From Vibrio neonatus (lineage in GTDB: Bacteria > Pseudomonadota > Gammaproteobacteria > Enterobacterales > Vibrionaceae), in the NCBI RefSeq assembly GCF_024346975.1, contig NZ_AP024886.1:682001-746000 (forward strand): DNA of 64,000 nt. The letters are read 5' to 3'. Under the pieces are notes generated by a model that saw nothing but the letters and a program-made list of their open reading frames with translations, did no database searches and was not told where the DNA came from. Both the position numbers and the translations under genes were made by a program. Position 1 is the first letter of the stretch. Each line of letters starts with the position of its first letter. Below are positions 7,557 through 15,683 of the stretch, piece after piece.

Positions 7557-8681
7557 ATGAACTTTTCCCTAAACGAATATCTAGAAGAGCTTCGCCCTTT
7601 AATTGATGTAGATTGCGGTACTTATACCGTTGCCGGTATTGAGGTGATTGCGAACCTCATGGCTGAAAAATATCAATCAATGCCGGGCTGGACAGTTAAG
7701 CGTATTGACTGTGGTAAAGCGGGTGTAGGGCTTGAAATTCGTAACCAACCTGACGCTGATCATATCGATGTGATGATGATGGGGCACATGGATACGGTTT
7801 TCCCTGTTGGCACAGTTGCTGAACGTCCAATGTCTTTGGATGCAGAAAAAGCTTATGGCCCAGGTGTTTCTGACATGAAATCGGGTTTGCTGAATGTGGT
7901 ATACGCATTACGCAATCTAGATCAAGCTGTGTTAGATAAACTATCTATCTGCATCTGCATGAACCCAGACGAAGAAACCGGTTCTATGGATTCGGTTGAT
8001 TGGATTCAAGCGACAGCTAAAAAAGCTCGCAATGTGTTAGTGATTGAAGCGGCGCGCGCGGACGGTGGCCTAGTTAAAGCTCGTAAAGGCATGGCACATT
8101 ACAAAATTACCGTCAATGGTAAAGCGGCTCACGCTGGCAACGAGCCAGAAAAAGGCCGCAGTGCGATTACTGAATTGGCCAACTGGATTTTAGCAATCAA
8201 TGCGATGACCAACTTTGAGTCAGGCACAACGCTAAATGTCGGTGTCGTTTCTGGTGGTGCTGGGGCGAATATCGTGCCTGATCTTGCTACCGCTATTGTT
8301 GACGTTCGTTTTTGGGATAATGCGGAATACGATCAAATTGATGCTCGTCTTCAACAAATGATCGAAACCCCATTTGTTGAAGACGTCACGATTGCTATCG
8401 AACGTGAAGCCTACAAACCGTCTATGGTACCTTCAGAACTCACTGAGCCATTAATGGCAATGGTGCAAGAGTCGGCTGATGAGCTAGATATCGATATCAA
8501 CTGGAAAGAGGTCGGTGGCGGCTCAGATGCTAACAACACAGCTATCTTAGGTGTGCCAACACTCGATGGCTTGGGCCCTATTGGTGCAGGCTTCCACAGC
8601 GCTGATGAATATCTGTTGCTTGAGTCGATTGAACCACGCATCAAATTGCTAATGAGTGTGCTGACTAAGCTCGCTAAATAA
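7557..8681 (+). CDS. M20-family metallopeptidase (carboxypeptidase G2-like)
   Basis: Zinc-dependent peptidase of 374 residues, without a signal peptide, so probably cytoplasmic. M20 metal-site motifs: GHMDTVFPVGTV, GPGVSDMKSG (bridging Asp), NPDEETGS (catalytic Glu pair), EAARADGGLVKARKGMA, and a late His in GAGFHSADEYL. The dimerisation-domain text VNGKAAHAGNEPEKGRSAI is typical of the carboxypeptidase G2/glutamate carboxypeptidase branch. It starts 9 bases after yjiG with AAGGA before the ATG and ends just before a strong terminator, so yjiH-yjiG-peptidase is one operon. The parallel with yjiHG-iadA suggests uptake or recycling of an unusual dipeptide or acyl-glutamate. Confidence 0.9.
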   Translation: MNFSLNEYLEELRPLIDVDCGTYTVAGIEVIANLMAEKYQSMPGWTVKRIDCGKAGVGLEIRNQPDADHIDVMMMGHMDTVFPVGTVAERPMSLDAEKAYGPGVSDMKSGLLNVVYALRNLDQAVLDKLSICICMNPDEETGSMDSVDWIQATAKKARNVLVIEAARADGGLVKARKGMAHYKITVNGKAAHAGNEPEKGRSAITELANWILAINAMTNFESGTTLNVGVVSGGAGANIVPDLATAIVDVRFWDNAEYDQIDARLQQMIETPFVEDVTIAIEREAYKPSMVPSELTEPLMAMVQESADELDIDINWKEVGGGSDANNTAILGVPTLDGLGPIGAGFHSADEYLLLESIEPRIKLLMSVLTKLAK

Positions 8682-8703
8682 GTTCATTTCTTAGCTCTAA
8701 CTA

Positions 8704-8743
8704 AAAGCCGCGAGTATAGTTACTCGCGGCTTTGTTGTTTTTT
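8704..8743 (+). terminator. Rho-independent terminator of the yjiHG-peptidase operon
   Basis: AAAGCCGCGAGTA (8704-8716) pairs with TACTCGCGGCTTT (8721-8733), a 13-bp GC-rich stem with a 4-base loop, followed by a T-rich run (TTTGTTGTTTTTT). Confidence 0.92.
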
Positions 8744-8757
8744 ATTGATAGAAAACA

Positions 8758-8827
8758 TGCCTGTCACTTTCGAGGACAGGCACTAAACCTAACCATAGAT
8801 TCTCAATGAGGTTTTAAGGACAGGCAC
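8758..8827. repeat. GGACAGGCAC repeat cluster (REP-like)
   Basis: GGACAGGCAC occurs at 8774-8783 and again at 8818-8827. TGCCTGTC (8758-8765) pairs with GACAGGCA (8775-8782) as a perfect 8-bp hairpin. It lies between two gene ends, where REP-type elements are usually found. Confidence 0.5.
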
Positions 8828-8893
8828 CAATATTAATCTGAAAATATATAATCTAATCAATAGCTAACGATATCTGCGATAGTTTTTAAATTT

Positions 8894-9940
8894 TTATTCA
8901 ATAGTCATAACTATTTTCCCTACGTGATTCTTTTCTTGGAATACGGTTTGCGCGGTATGAATCTTGTGAAGTGGGAAGGTTTTGGCGACTAAAGGTTTAA
9001 TGTGGCCTTTTTCGATGTGCGTGATGAGATTTTTAAATACTTGAGGCTCTAAGATCGTACAGCCAAAAAAGCTAAGATCTTTGAGGTACAAGGTGCGTAC
9101 ATCCAAATTTACCATAGCGCCGCCGATAGCTCCGGATACTGCGTAGCGTCCGTGGGGGCGTAATACTTCTAGATATTGTGACCACTGTTCGCCTGCCACT
9201 AAATCAATGACAACGTCTACGCTATTTTCACCGAGTGCTTCTACTAACTGACAATTTCTTGCCAATACTTCATTTGCACCGAGCGCTAACATCTGTGAGT
9301 TTTTGTTTGGGCTATTGATCGCAATAACGTATGCTCCGCGAGCTTTTGCTAGCTGAATGGCCGCTGATCCTACGCCACCAGAGGCGCCGGATATCAATAC
9401 GCGATCGTCCTTGGTTACATTTGAACGTGTTAACATGTTTTCCGCAGTAGAATATGAGCAAGGAAAAGAGGCGAGCTCTATATCGGTGAGTTCTGATTCA
9501 ATTCGGTAAGCATGTGCTGATGAAACAACAGTATATTGAGCAAAGCCACCGTTACATTCAGAACCGAAGTACCAAGGCTTAGTGAGTTTTTGCCCATTTA
9601 GCTCTGTTAGGCAAGGTTCAACTAATACGCGTTCACCAATGCGTTGCTTGCTAATTTGGCTTCCCACTGCAACGATTTCACCGCAAACATCTGCGCCTTG
9701 GATTCTAGGGAATTGCAGTGCATTGCCACTCCAACTAGCATCACCGCTATTTTCAGTTTTAGAGTACCAGCCAATACGAGTATTGATGTCTGTATTGTTA
9801 ACGCCAGCAGCCATTACGCGGATCAACACTTCATTATCTTGTACTTGTGGAACTGCAATATCTTCACAGTATTGCAAAACGTCAAGGTCACCATGACCCG
9901 TTAAAACAACACCTTTCATTGTGCAAGGAATCTTAGTCAT
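8894..9940 (-). CDS. Zinc-type alcohol dehydrogenase/quinone oxidoreductase-like (MDR family)
   Basis: NAD(P)H-dependent MDR-superfamily oxidoreductase of 348 residues. N-terminal GroES-like catalytic domain (MKGVVLTGHGDLDVLQY, VAAGVNNTDINTR, GADVCGEIVAVG), then a Rossmann domain (LISGASGGVGSAAIQLAKARGAYVIAI). The C-terminal HTAQTVFQEKNHVGKIVM is characteristic of the quinone oxidoreductase branch. Structural-zinc cysteines are not evident. Its ATG overlaps the stop of the TetR gene (ATGA on the minus strand), so the regulator and enzyme are one transcription unit, probably induced by a ligand of the regulator. A start six residues later (MKGVV) is possible. Substrate unknown; an enal or quinone detoxification role is inferred. 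Confidence 0.88.
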   Translation of the reverse strand: MTKIPCTMKGVVLTGHGDLDVLQYCEDIAVPQVQDNEVLIRVMAAGVNNTDINTRIGWYSKTENSGDASWSGNALQFPRIQGADVCGEIVAVGSQISKQRIGERVLVEPCLTELNGQKLTKPWYFGSECNGGFAQYTVVSSAHAYRIESELTDIELASFPCSYSTAENMLTRSNVTKDDRVLISGASGGVGSAAIQLAKARGAYVIAINSPNKNSQMLALGANEVLARNCQLVEALGENSVDVVIDLVAGEQWSQYLEVLRPHGRYAVSGAIGGAMVNLDVRTLYLKDLSFFGCTILEPQVFKNLITHIEKGHIKPLVAKTFPLHKIHTAQTVFQEKNHVGKIVMTIE

Positions 9941-10458
9941 GCTTGTTTCTCTTTTAATAGGGTTAAAATAGCCAGATGTGCCGATTGTATGGCTTCATCA
10001 CCTAAAACGGGCCAAGCACTTGATACGCCTTCGTGCAGTAAAAATAACTGCGTCGCCAAATCTGGGCGTAAGCTCTGTTTTCCCAGAAATTGTCGAACAT
10101 CTTCTTTATGCATTTTTACTGTTTTATTGATGACATCATGATTTGGAAATGCCGCAAGAGCATTAGTAGACATACATCCATGAGGTGCATTGTGTTGCAT
10201 CCAATATTTGAGTTTATTGAATATATGTATCACTGCATCCTTGCTAGGTTTCGGCGAATCTTCAAGTAAATAAGCAAGATAGCGCTGATGTCGATGCTCT
10301 AATGCTGCGACGATCATCTCTTCTTTTGATGGGTAGTGTTTGTAGAGGGTGCGTAAACTGACGCCGCACGCTTCTTTTAAAATAGCGACACTTGGCTCAG
10401 CAAACCCTAGCTCACTAAAGGCTTGTTCTAAACTGGCTGCGATGTGATCTTTTAACAT
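9937..10458 (-). CDS. TetR/AcrR-family transcriptional regulator
   Basis: A 173-residue repressor-type protein. The N-terminal helix-turn-helix reads PSVAILKEACGVSLRTLYKHYPSKEEM (about residues 22-48, shown here as the characteristic segment), with the TLYKHYPSKE signature of TetR proteins. The rest is the ligand-binding helical domain with WPVLGDEAIQSAH near the end. It overlaps the downstream oxidoreductase by four bases. Directly upstream (10472-10527) lie two palindromes and a half site sharing the word CTACC, a good candidate for its own operator, so autorepression of the two-gene operon is expected. The inducer is unknown. Confidence 0.9.
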   Translation of the reverse strand: MLKDHIAASLEQAFSELGFAEPSVAILKEACGVSLRTLYKHYPSKEEMIVAALEHRHQRYLAYLLEDSPKPSKDAVIHIFNKLKYWMQHNAPHGCMSTNALAAFPNHDVINKTVKMHKEDVRQFLGKQSLRPDLATQLFLLHEGVSSAWPVLGDEAIQSAHLAILTLLKEKQA

Positions 10459-10471
10459 AGATTCTTTTCTT

Positions 10472-10527
10472 TACCCTAAGGGTAGAATGATTGCTCTACC
10501 TCTAGGGTAGAGTGTTTGTTCTACCTC
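10472..10527. promoter_or_regulatory. Tandem palindromic operator upstream of the TetR gene
   Basis: Site 1 is TACCCTAAGGGTA (10472-10484). Site 2 is CTCTACC, 5 bases, GGTAGAG (10494-10512). A third half site TTCTACCTC lies at 10519-10527. Centres of sites 1 and 2 are 25 bp apart. The position before a TetR gene supports an autoregulatory operator; it may also affect the divergent DUF1223 gene at 10626. Confidence 0.65.
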
Positions 10528-10625
10528 TGTCAATAAATTTCGTTTTTCGACAAAGCGTGCCATCAATGAAAGATAAATCGAACAACTAGGGTCTTTAAAT
10601 AAACAGTCAGCAGAAGGAGTCTCAG

Positions 10626-11364
10626 ATGCGGTTTATTATATCGGCGCTATTTTACCCCTTAGTCATGCAAATAATGATGCTAGGCACAGCTAATGCGAAA
10701 AGCGATTATCAGGTGTGGTCGCATCAAGGAAAGCCGGCGCGCATTATTGAGCTTTTTACCTCGGAAGGCTGTTCGAGCTGTCCACCAGCGGATGCGTATT
10801 TGTCGCAATTTTCTACTAGTGAGGATTTGTGGCAGGGGATTATTCCCTTGGCCTACCATGTTGATTATTGGGATTATATTGGTTGGAAAGATCGCTTTGC
10901 TCATCCCTCTTTTAGTCAAAAACAACGTCTTTATCGCAGCTATGGGGTGGTTGCGAGTGTCTATACGCCGGGTTTTGTAGTGGATGGCAAAGAGTGGCGA
11001 GGTTTTTTCAATCCACTTAATCGCACTCTGCCACAAGCGACAGGGTTATCTGCTGTTAGAGCGTCGTAATGATAATTACAGTGTCACGTTTTTAGGCGAG
11101 GGGACTTATACCGCTCAAATCGCATGGCTGGCGATGAATGAGAAAACATCGGTTAAAAATGGCGAAAATAGGGGTAAAATCTTACATCATGACTTTATTG
11201 TGCTGGAACAACAAATAGAAGGTCAGCAAGCTCAAGGTCAATCGCAGTGGACGTTTTCGCCTAATGATGAAGAGAATAATGCAGAGATTGACGCTGTAGC
11301 CGTTTGGCTGAGCAAACCGGGAGAGTTTGCTCCTTATCAAACGGTTGCTGGTTGGGTTCGATAG
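10626..11364 (+). pseudogene. DUF1223 thioredoxin-fold secreted protein, frameshifted
   Basis: The first frame (10626-11069) has a strong ribosome site (AAGGAG at 10616-10621 region), a signal peptide ending near TANAKSDY, and the DUF1223 core FTSEGCSSCPPADAYL, AYHVDYWDYIGWKDRF and TPGFVVDGKEWRGF. It ends early in LPQATGLSAVRAS. The neighbouring frame then carries the expected rest of the domain (GYLLLERRNDNYSVTF to VAGWVR at 11364). Joining the frames near 11043-11048 gives about 245 residues, the family's normal length. So the gene is intact apart from a one-base shift near GGGTT. Either it is a recent pseudogene or a sequencing error. Functional form: a periplasmic thioredoxin-fold protein of unknown role with a CSSC motif. 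Confidence 0.8.
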
Positions 11365-11458
11365 ACTCGTTGAAATAGATTTGTTGCATTTATGACATTG
11401 TTTTGTCTTGTTAGTTTGTTACAGTGGTAAAAACACCTAATTTAAAGAGAGCAGACGG

Positions 11459-12076
11459 ATGCAGCCAAAATTTGAAAAGTATCAAGGCCTTATTTTTGAT
11501 ATGGATGGAACTCTTATCGACACTATGCCCGCGCATGTGGCGGCTTGGCAGAAAACAGCCGATGAATTTGGTTTCGATTTTGATCCTACTTGGCTACATA
11601 GTTTAGGTGGCATGCCTAGCCATAAAATCGTGTTAGAGGTGAATCGTCGTTTTGGTTTAGAACTCGATCCTGTTCTGGTCTCTGGCTTTAAAATGCAGCA
11701 GTTTGCTCAAAGCGAAGTAAAAGGTGAGTTGATTGCGATCACCCATCAAGTGCTGTTAGATAATATGGATGACAAGAAAGTGGCTATCGGCACGGGCGCG
11801 CAGCAACAAGGGGCGCACGAGCTGCTAAAATCACGTGGCGTATTTGATTATTTTGATGCAGTTGTCACTGCCACTGAGGTTAATAACCATAAGCCGTTTC
11901 CGGATACGTTTTTATTGGCCGCAGAGCAGATAAAGTGTGAACCAAGTCAGTGCGTTGTCTTTGAAGATACGCTGTTAGGTTTACAAGCGGCACATGCTGC
12001 AGGAATGGATTGCTATTTAGTGACTAAGAGCGGCTTTGTATTTAAACCGGTGACTGAAGCGGCATTTACTGAATAA
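11459..12076 (+). CDS. yqaB: HAD-family phosphatase, YqaB/beta-phosphoglucomutase-like
   Basis: Cytoplasmic HAD hydrolase of 205 residues. Motif I FDMDGTLIDTM (residues 14-24), cap domain with GLELDPV, motif II IGTGAQQQGA, motif III Lys in NHKPFPDTF, and motif IV VVFEDTLLGLQAAHAAGM. The FEDT...G.QAA pattern and length match the E. coli YqaB (fructose-1-phosphatase) and beta-phosphoglucomutase branch. The usual Ser/Thr of motif II is present as Thr in GTGAQ. It is a single-gene unit with its own strong terminator. The exact sugar phosphate is not readable from sequence, so the symbol is tentative. Confidence 0.85.
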   Translation: MQPKFEKYQGLIFDMDGTLIDTMPAHVAAWQKTADEFGFDFDPTWLHSLGGMPSHKIVLEVNRRFGLELDPVLVSGFKMQQFAQSEVKGELIAITHQVLLDNMDDKKVAIGTGAQQQGAHELLKSRGVFDYFDAVVTATEVNNHKPFPDTFLLAAEQIKCEPSQCVVFEDTLLGLQAAHAAGMDCYLVTKSGFVFKPVTEAAFTE

Positions 12077-12136
12077 ACTGCTGTGCTTGGCAATGTATCG
12101 GTAATGTAAGTGCCGATATGTAACTGAGCGAAAAAC

Positions 12137-12167
12137 AAAAAGGACTTCTGTGAGGAAGTCCTTTTTT
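12137..12167. terminator. Bidirectional terminator between yqaB-like and FKBP genes
   Basis: AAAAGGACTTC (12138-12148) pairs with GAAGTCCTTTT (12155-12165), flanked by A-runs on the left and T-runs on the right. It can end transcription from both convergent genes. Confidence 0.9.
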
Positions 12168-12208
12168 AATGCCTATTAATTATTAGCTATCAATTAATAC
12201 AGCTGCGA

Positions 12209-12682
12209 CTATTTAATATTCAGTAGCTCAACATCAAAAATAAGGGTTGCCGAACCCGGAATTGGGCCTGTGCCGCTTTTGCCATAAGCAAGGTTGCTAG
12301 GAATATAGAAGCGGAATTTGTCACCCACCACCATTAATTGTAAGCCTTCTTGCCAGCCGTGAATCACGCGATTAAGTGGAAATTCAATCGGTTCATTACG
12401 CTCAATCGTACTGTCAAATACGGTGCCGTCGATCAGTGTGCCGTGGTAGTGCACTTTGACTATGCTGGTCGGTTGTGGGTGGATCTCACCATCACCTTTG
12501 ACCAATACTTCGTATTGCAGGCCGCTGTCTGTAGTGACTACGCCTTCACGTTGTCCGTTTTCTTGCAAAAATGCCTGACCAATAGCGATGTTTTCTTTAC
12601 CTGTTTTATGATTGGTCCAAACGCGGTAAATCATGAATGAAGCCAATAGCACGACTATGGCAGGAATGAGAAACTTAGACAT
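12209..12682 (-). CDS. FKBP-type peptidyl-prolyl isomerase, membrane-anchored
   Basis: Peptidyl-prolyl cis-trans isomerase of about 157 residues. An N-terminal hydrophobic segment (FLIPAIVVLLASFMIYRVW) anchors it, with the FKBP domain probably on the periplasmic side. FKBP landmarks: VKVHYHGTLIDGTVFDST, PIEFPLNRVIHGWQEGLQLM, KFRFYIPSNLAYG and LIFDVELL. Its frame begins at or just after the stop of the DsbA-like gene (TAATG at 12689-12693); I prefer the second ATG at 12682 because AAAGGA is then better spaced. Co-expression with a DsbA-like lipoprotein points to a small envelope protein-folding operon. Confidence 0.9.
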   Translation of the reverse strand: MSKFLIPAIVVLLASFMIYRVWTNHKTGKENIAIGQAFLQENGQREGVVTTDSGLQYEVLVKGDGEIHPQPTSIVKVHYHGTLIDGTVFDSTIERNEPIEFPLNRVIHGWQEGLQLMVVGDKFRFYIPSNLAYGKSGTGPIPGSATLIFDVELLNIK

Positions 12683-12690
12683 GTGAGGCA

Positions 12691-13320
12691 TTATCCTTTA
12701 GAAATTAAGAAGTTAATTGTGTTGGCAATCGATTGAACATCATCATGAGCCGACGTGATCACCATATATTTACCGTTAATGATAAAGGTAGGTACTGAAT
12801 TAATCATGCCTTTACCGGTAATATCGGCTGCGTTTGTGACTTCAGCGAACAGTTTTTCTTTCTGCGCTTGGTTTAGATCATAAGGTGAGGTCATGCCTTT
12901 GTTGTGAAATGCGTCCTCTAATTTTTGTTTTCTCTGATCAGAGGTTAAATCGTCACTGGCATGATAGAGGTTAAATAGCTCTGTCATCATCTCTTGATCA
13001 GGCTTACCCGAATCAGATTGCATGGCAGCAGCATAATAGAACATGGCCGCAGCTTGTGCGCTTTCGTTGAAGGTAACGTGAACTTTACCGATAGGTTGTC
13101 CAATGCCTTGTTCTATTTCAGGTAGAAATTTTTCCATTTGTAGGCAGTGCCCACAAGTTAAGGAAAAGACCTCGACTACAGGTTCTTGTATCAAGCTACT
13201 GATGTCGTTAGGCAGTTCAGAATATTGCTTGTTTAATTCTGGTGTTTGATTTTCACTGCAGGCCGTCAGTAAAACCAAAGAAGCAAACAGCAGGCTAAGT
13301 GTTTTGATTATTTTTATCAT
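12691..13320 (-). CDS. DsbA-family thiol:disulfide oxidoreductase, lipoprotein
   Basis: Envelope thioredoxin-fold protein of 209 residues. The signal peptide ends in the lipobox LLTAC, so the mature protein starts at Cys21. The redox site is CGHC (VEVFSLTCGHCLQ), differing from the CPHC of classical DsbA. The helical insertion runs through about residues 90-170, and the cis-proline loop is NSVPTFIING. It is followed by an FKBP isomerase gene with overlapping stop and start. Role: oxidation or isomerisation of disulfides in exported proteins; being a lipoprotein it may act at a specific membrane. The organism's main DsbA is not in this window. Confidence 0.88.
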   Translation of the reverse strand: MIKIIKTLSLLFASLVLLTACSENQTPELNKQYSELPNDISSLIQEPVVEVFSLTCGHCLQMEKFLPEIEQGIGQPIGKVHVTFNESAQAAAMFYYAAAMQSDSGKPDQEMMTELFNLYHASDDLTSDQRKQKLEDAFHNKGMTSPYDLNQAQKEKLFAEVTNAADITGKGMINSVPTFIINGKYMVITSAHDDVQSIANTINFLISKG

Positions 13321-13390
13321 AGTCTGTTAAGTCTTTATTGTAGGGTGGGTTGGATGGGCGATAGAGACTATCGCCTTTAAAGTTATTTGC

Positions 13391-14695
13391 TTATCTGTCC
13401 CAGTACGCTTCCTCTAGGCTGTCTTCTCGCTCTGGCAGTGTTTTTGAAAGACGAGGAGAATGTTGAGTGAGCAATTCATAGCTGACACGGTTTGCGTATT
13501 TGCAAATTTGTGATAAAGATGAATAGGTTAAATACGGCGCATGATGCTTTTGTGACACCGGCACATTTCTTTTATGGTAAGTATTAGCCGCAATATCATG
13601 CAGCAGCGCAGATAACGCGCCATCGCCCGCGCCATTGGTATTTTTAATCTCTAGCGGGCCGCCTAAATACGGTGAAATGTGCGAATAAATGCGTAGCGGA
13701 TCTTGGCAGTCGCTAAAGCGCATAGGGCGGCTGTACTCAAATTTATTAAACTCAGGAATGTTTCCTGGCAATAAAATTGACTCTGTTGTGCGTTTACGAT
13801 CGTTTTCAGTGTAACCCGCCATATACAGGCCAACAGATCCCGCAGTGCACAATACTAAGTCTGCCCATTGTAAGGTTTTGTCTGCCGCTAACAGAGGATC
13901 AGATTCACCAGTTAAGGCTTCACCTTCTTCTTCATTCATCGCCACTATGGTGACATTGGCTTTGATAAATTGTTGCCACCAATCGCTGTTGCCTTCGATA
14001 ACGTATTTGGTACCTAAGGTTAAAACCACCGGAACATTCTGCGCTTTAGCAAGTTCAACCGCTCGTTGCACCGCTTTTGGCATTGGATCTTCAGGTTTAC
14101 CACGCATTAAGTAAGAAGAGACAACCAGCGCACTGGCTTTTTCAAACACATGTTCAGGGATGCTTTCTGGAAGCAGTTGATTCATGTGCCCTTCATTGAT
14201 TGCAAAGGTGCGCTCGCCATCATCGGAGATCAAGGTGTAGCAACGACCAATAGGGCCGTCTACTTTTTGCAGGTGATTTAGGTTTACTCTAGAAGAAGTT
14301 CGACATAAATAGCGATAGGCATAACTGCCAACATCAATGTTCTTCGACATCACGCCCAGTAACACGGATTTACTGTCGGCTAATACGGAATAATTGTGCA
14401 AGGTATTGCCAATGGTATCGCCAGGATGTTCATGGGTAATGAGCTCTTTTTCTACCAATTCTTGATAAAGAGCGTCCGCCACTTCTTGCTCAACCACTAA
14501 AGAATGGCCTTTGCTCAAAGAGTATCTTGCCAAAAAGTCATCACTTACGCGCGCTTCAATATCTACAATCGTTTGTCCCACACCCACAATGGTTGGTCTT
14601 GATAACTTAGGGGTTTGACGGATCTGATTTACTAGTGGATCGCGAGAATGGATCGGGAAGTAATGCTTTGACTTTCTTTGACCTGGAAACTTCAT
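13391..14695 (-). CDS. gsk: Inosine-guanosine kinase
   Basis: PfkB-family cytoplasmic kinase that phosphorylates inosine and guanosine to IMP and GMP in purine salvage. It is 434 residues, the same length as the E. coli enzyme as I recall it. Seen: N-terminal MKFPGQRKSKHYFP, substrate-lid region DTIGNTLHNYS, DGERTFAINEGHMNQL, and the PfkB signature with catalytic Asp, NTNGAGDGALSALLHD. It is a single-gene unit in the minus orientation, ending 70 bases before the start of the DsbA-like gene. I see no clear regulatory site in the 270 bases upstream, which instead contain a dispersed repeat. Confidence 0.95.
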   Translation of the reverse strand: MKFPGQRKSKHYFPIHSRDPLVNQIRQTPKLSRPTIVGVGQTIVDIEARVSDDFLARYSLSKGHSLVVEQEVADALYQELVEKELITHEHPGDTIGNTLHNYSVLADSKSVLLGVMSKNIDVGSYAYRYLCRTSSRVNLNHLQKVDGPIGRCYTLISDDGERTFAINEGHMNQLLPESIPEHVFEKASALVVSSYLMRGKPEDPMPKAVQRAVELAKAQNVPVVLTLGTKYVIEGNSDWWQQFIKANVTIVAMNEEEGEALTGESDPLLAADKTLQWADLVLCTAGSVGLYMAGYTENDRKRTTESILLPGNIPEFNKFEYSRPMRFSDCQDPLRIYSHISPYLGGPLEIKNTNGAGDGALSALLHDIAANTYHKRNVPVSQKHHAPYLTYSSLSQICKYANRVSYELLTQHSPRLSKTLPEREDSLEEAYWDR

Positions 14696-14800
14696 AAATT
14701 CGTAATATAAAATATAGATATGCGGAGTATATCACATAGGATACCCCGCACTTATCTATAACTGGCTAATTTATAGGCAGTTAAACCTGCATAAATGAGC

Positions 14801-14967
14801 CTTATACTAATCACACTAAGTAAGTGATCAGAACTAGCGCAGGAAAAACGCTCGAGAACAAGGCAGAATTTTTCGATAAGTAGTTATTCTACAATCAAAA
14901 ATTCTAACGCCGTTATCGAGTATTTTAACAAGCTAGAATGACTCGTTATTTAGTACGATTAGTATTA
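14801..14967. repeat. Dispersed inverted-repeat element (MITE-like), full-length copy
   Basis: About 165 bp between gsk and creA. The ends are imperfect inverted repeats: TTATACTAATCACACTAAGT on the left and, read from the other strand, TAATACTAATCGTACTAAAT on the right (about 18 of 22 positions agree). The interior holds TTCTAGCTTGTTAAAATAC and TTAGAATTTTTGATTGTAG (minus strand), also present in a partial copy at 54753-54845. No coding capacity. I associate this sequence with a repeat abundant in vibrios, unverified here. Confidence 0.8.
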
Positions 14968-15531
14968 GTAGGACACATCGCTATTTTTCGCAGTGGCATC
15001 ACCGACCGTCATAGGTTTGCTTGGCTCGGCAGCGCTACTTTGACTTGGTGATACTGGTGTTGGCGCTGTGCCTGCAGAATATTGATAGGCCGCCGTGCCC
15101 CACAATGGAACCGTTGATAGGCTGTGTTTATAACTGCCAGAAGTCTCTTTAGTAGAGTAGGACACATACATTAAGGTTTGTGAACTCTTATCCAAGATAC
15201 GACGAATTTTCATCGTTTTAAAGAAGACACTTTTTGATTTCTGAAAAACGATTTCTCCAGATTTTGATGTATCAATTTTGGCAATCATATCTGCGGTAAT
15301 TTCGCCGGTTTGTCGGCAAGAGATAGCTGAATCAGAAGGATCGGCAAGATCCAGATTGGCTTCAATGCTCGCCACATGACAGGTGACACCTGTGACAATA
15401 GGGTCAATTAAAATATCAATTTTAATATCTTTAGTGGTAAAAAGACCAAGCGAGACATCACCCACTTCGTTTCTGTCACATCCAGCAAGAGCGAGTGCAA
15501 GCAGTGGAGCTAAAAGAGCAATTTTCTTCAT
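14965..15531 (-). CDS. creA: CreA-family lipoprotein
   Basis: Envelope protein of 188 residues. Lipobox LALAGC puts the lipidated Cys at 18. The CreA core is clear: GDVSLGLFTTKDIKIDILIDP, VTGVTCHVASIEANLDLADPSDSAISCRQTG, SGEIVFQKSKSVFFKTMKIRRI and MYVSYSTKETSGSYKHSLSTVP. Two cysteines in TCHV and SCRQ could pair. Compared with E. coli CreA (about 157 residues) it has an extra Pro/Ser/Ala-rich tail of about 35 residues. The final codons and the stop lie at the edge of the dispersed repeat, so the tail's end may have been set by that insertion. Role of CreA is unknown. Confidence 0.87.
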   Translation of the reverse strand: MKKIALLAPLLALALAGCDRNEVGDVSLGLFTTKDIKIDILIDPIVTGVTCHVASIEANLDLADPSDSAISCRQTGEITADMIAKIDTSKSGEIVFQKSKSVFFKTMKIRRILDKSSQTLMYVSYSTKETSGSYKHSLSTVPLWGTAAYQYSAGTAPTPVSPSQSSAAEPSKPMTVGDATAKNSDVSY

Positions 15532-15683
15532 TGCGGTTTTCCGAGAAATTATACAGCCGATTAAGTAAATTAGAGTCTAACACATACCGTCAGTCTTGTT
15601 TAAATAAGCGTTTGTTTGATAAAGAATTGTTCAGGCGTTGTTCCAGGTGTATCCTTTAATCAAATTTCAAAACGAGCGCCATT

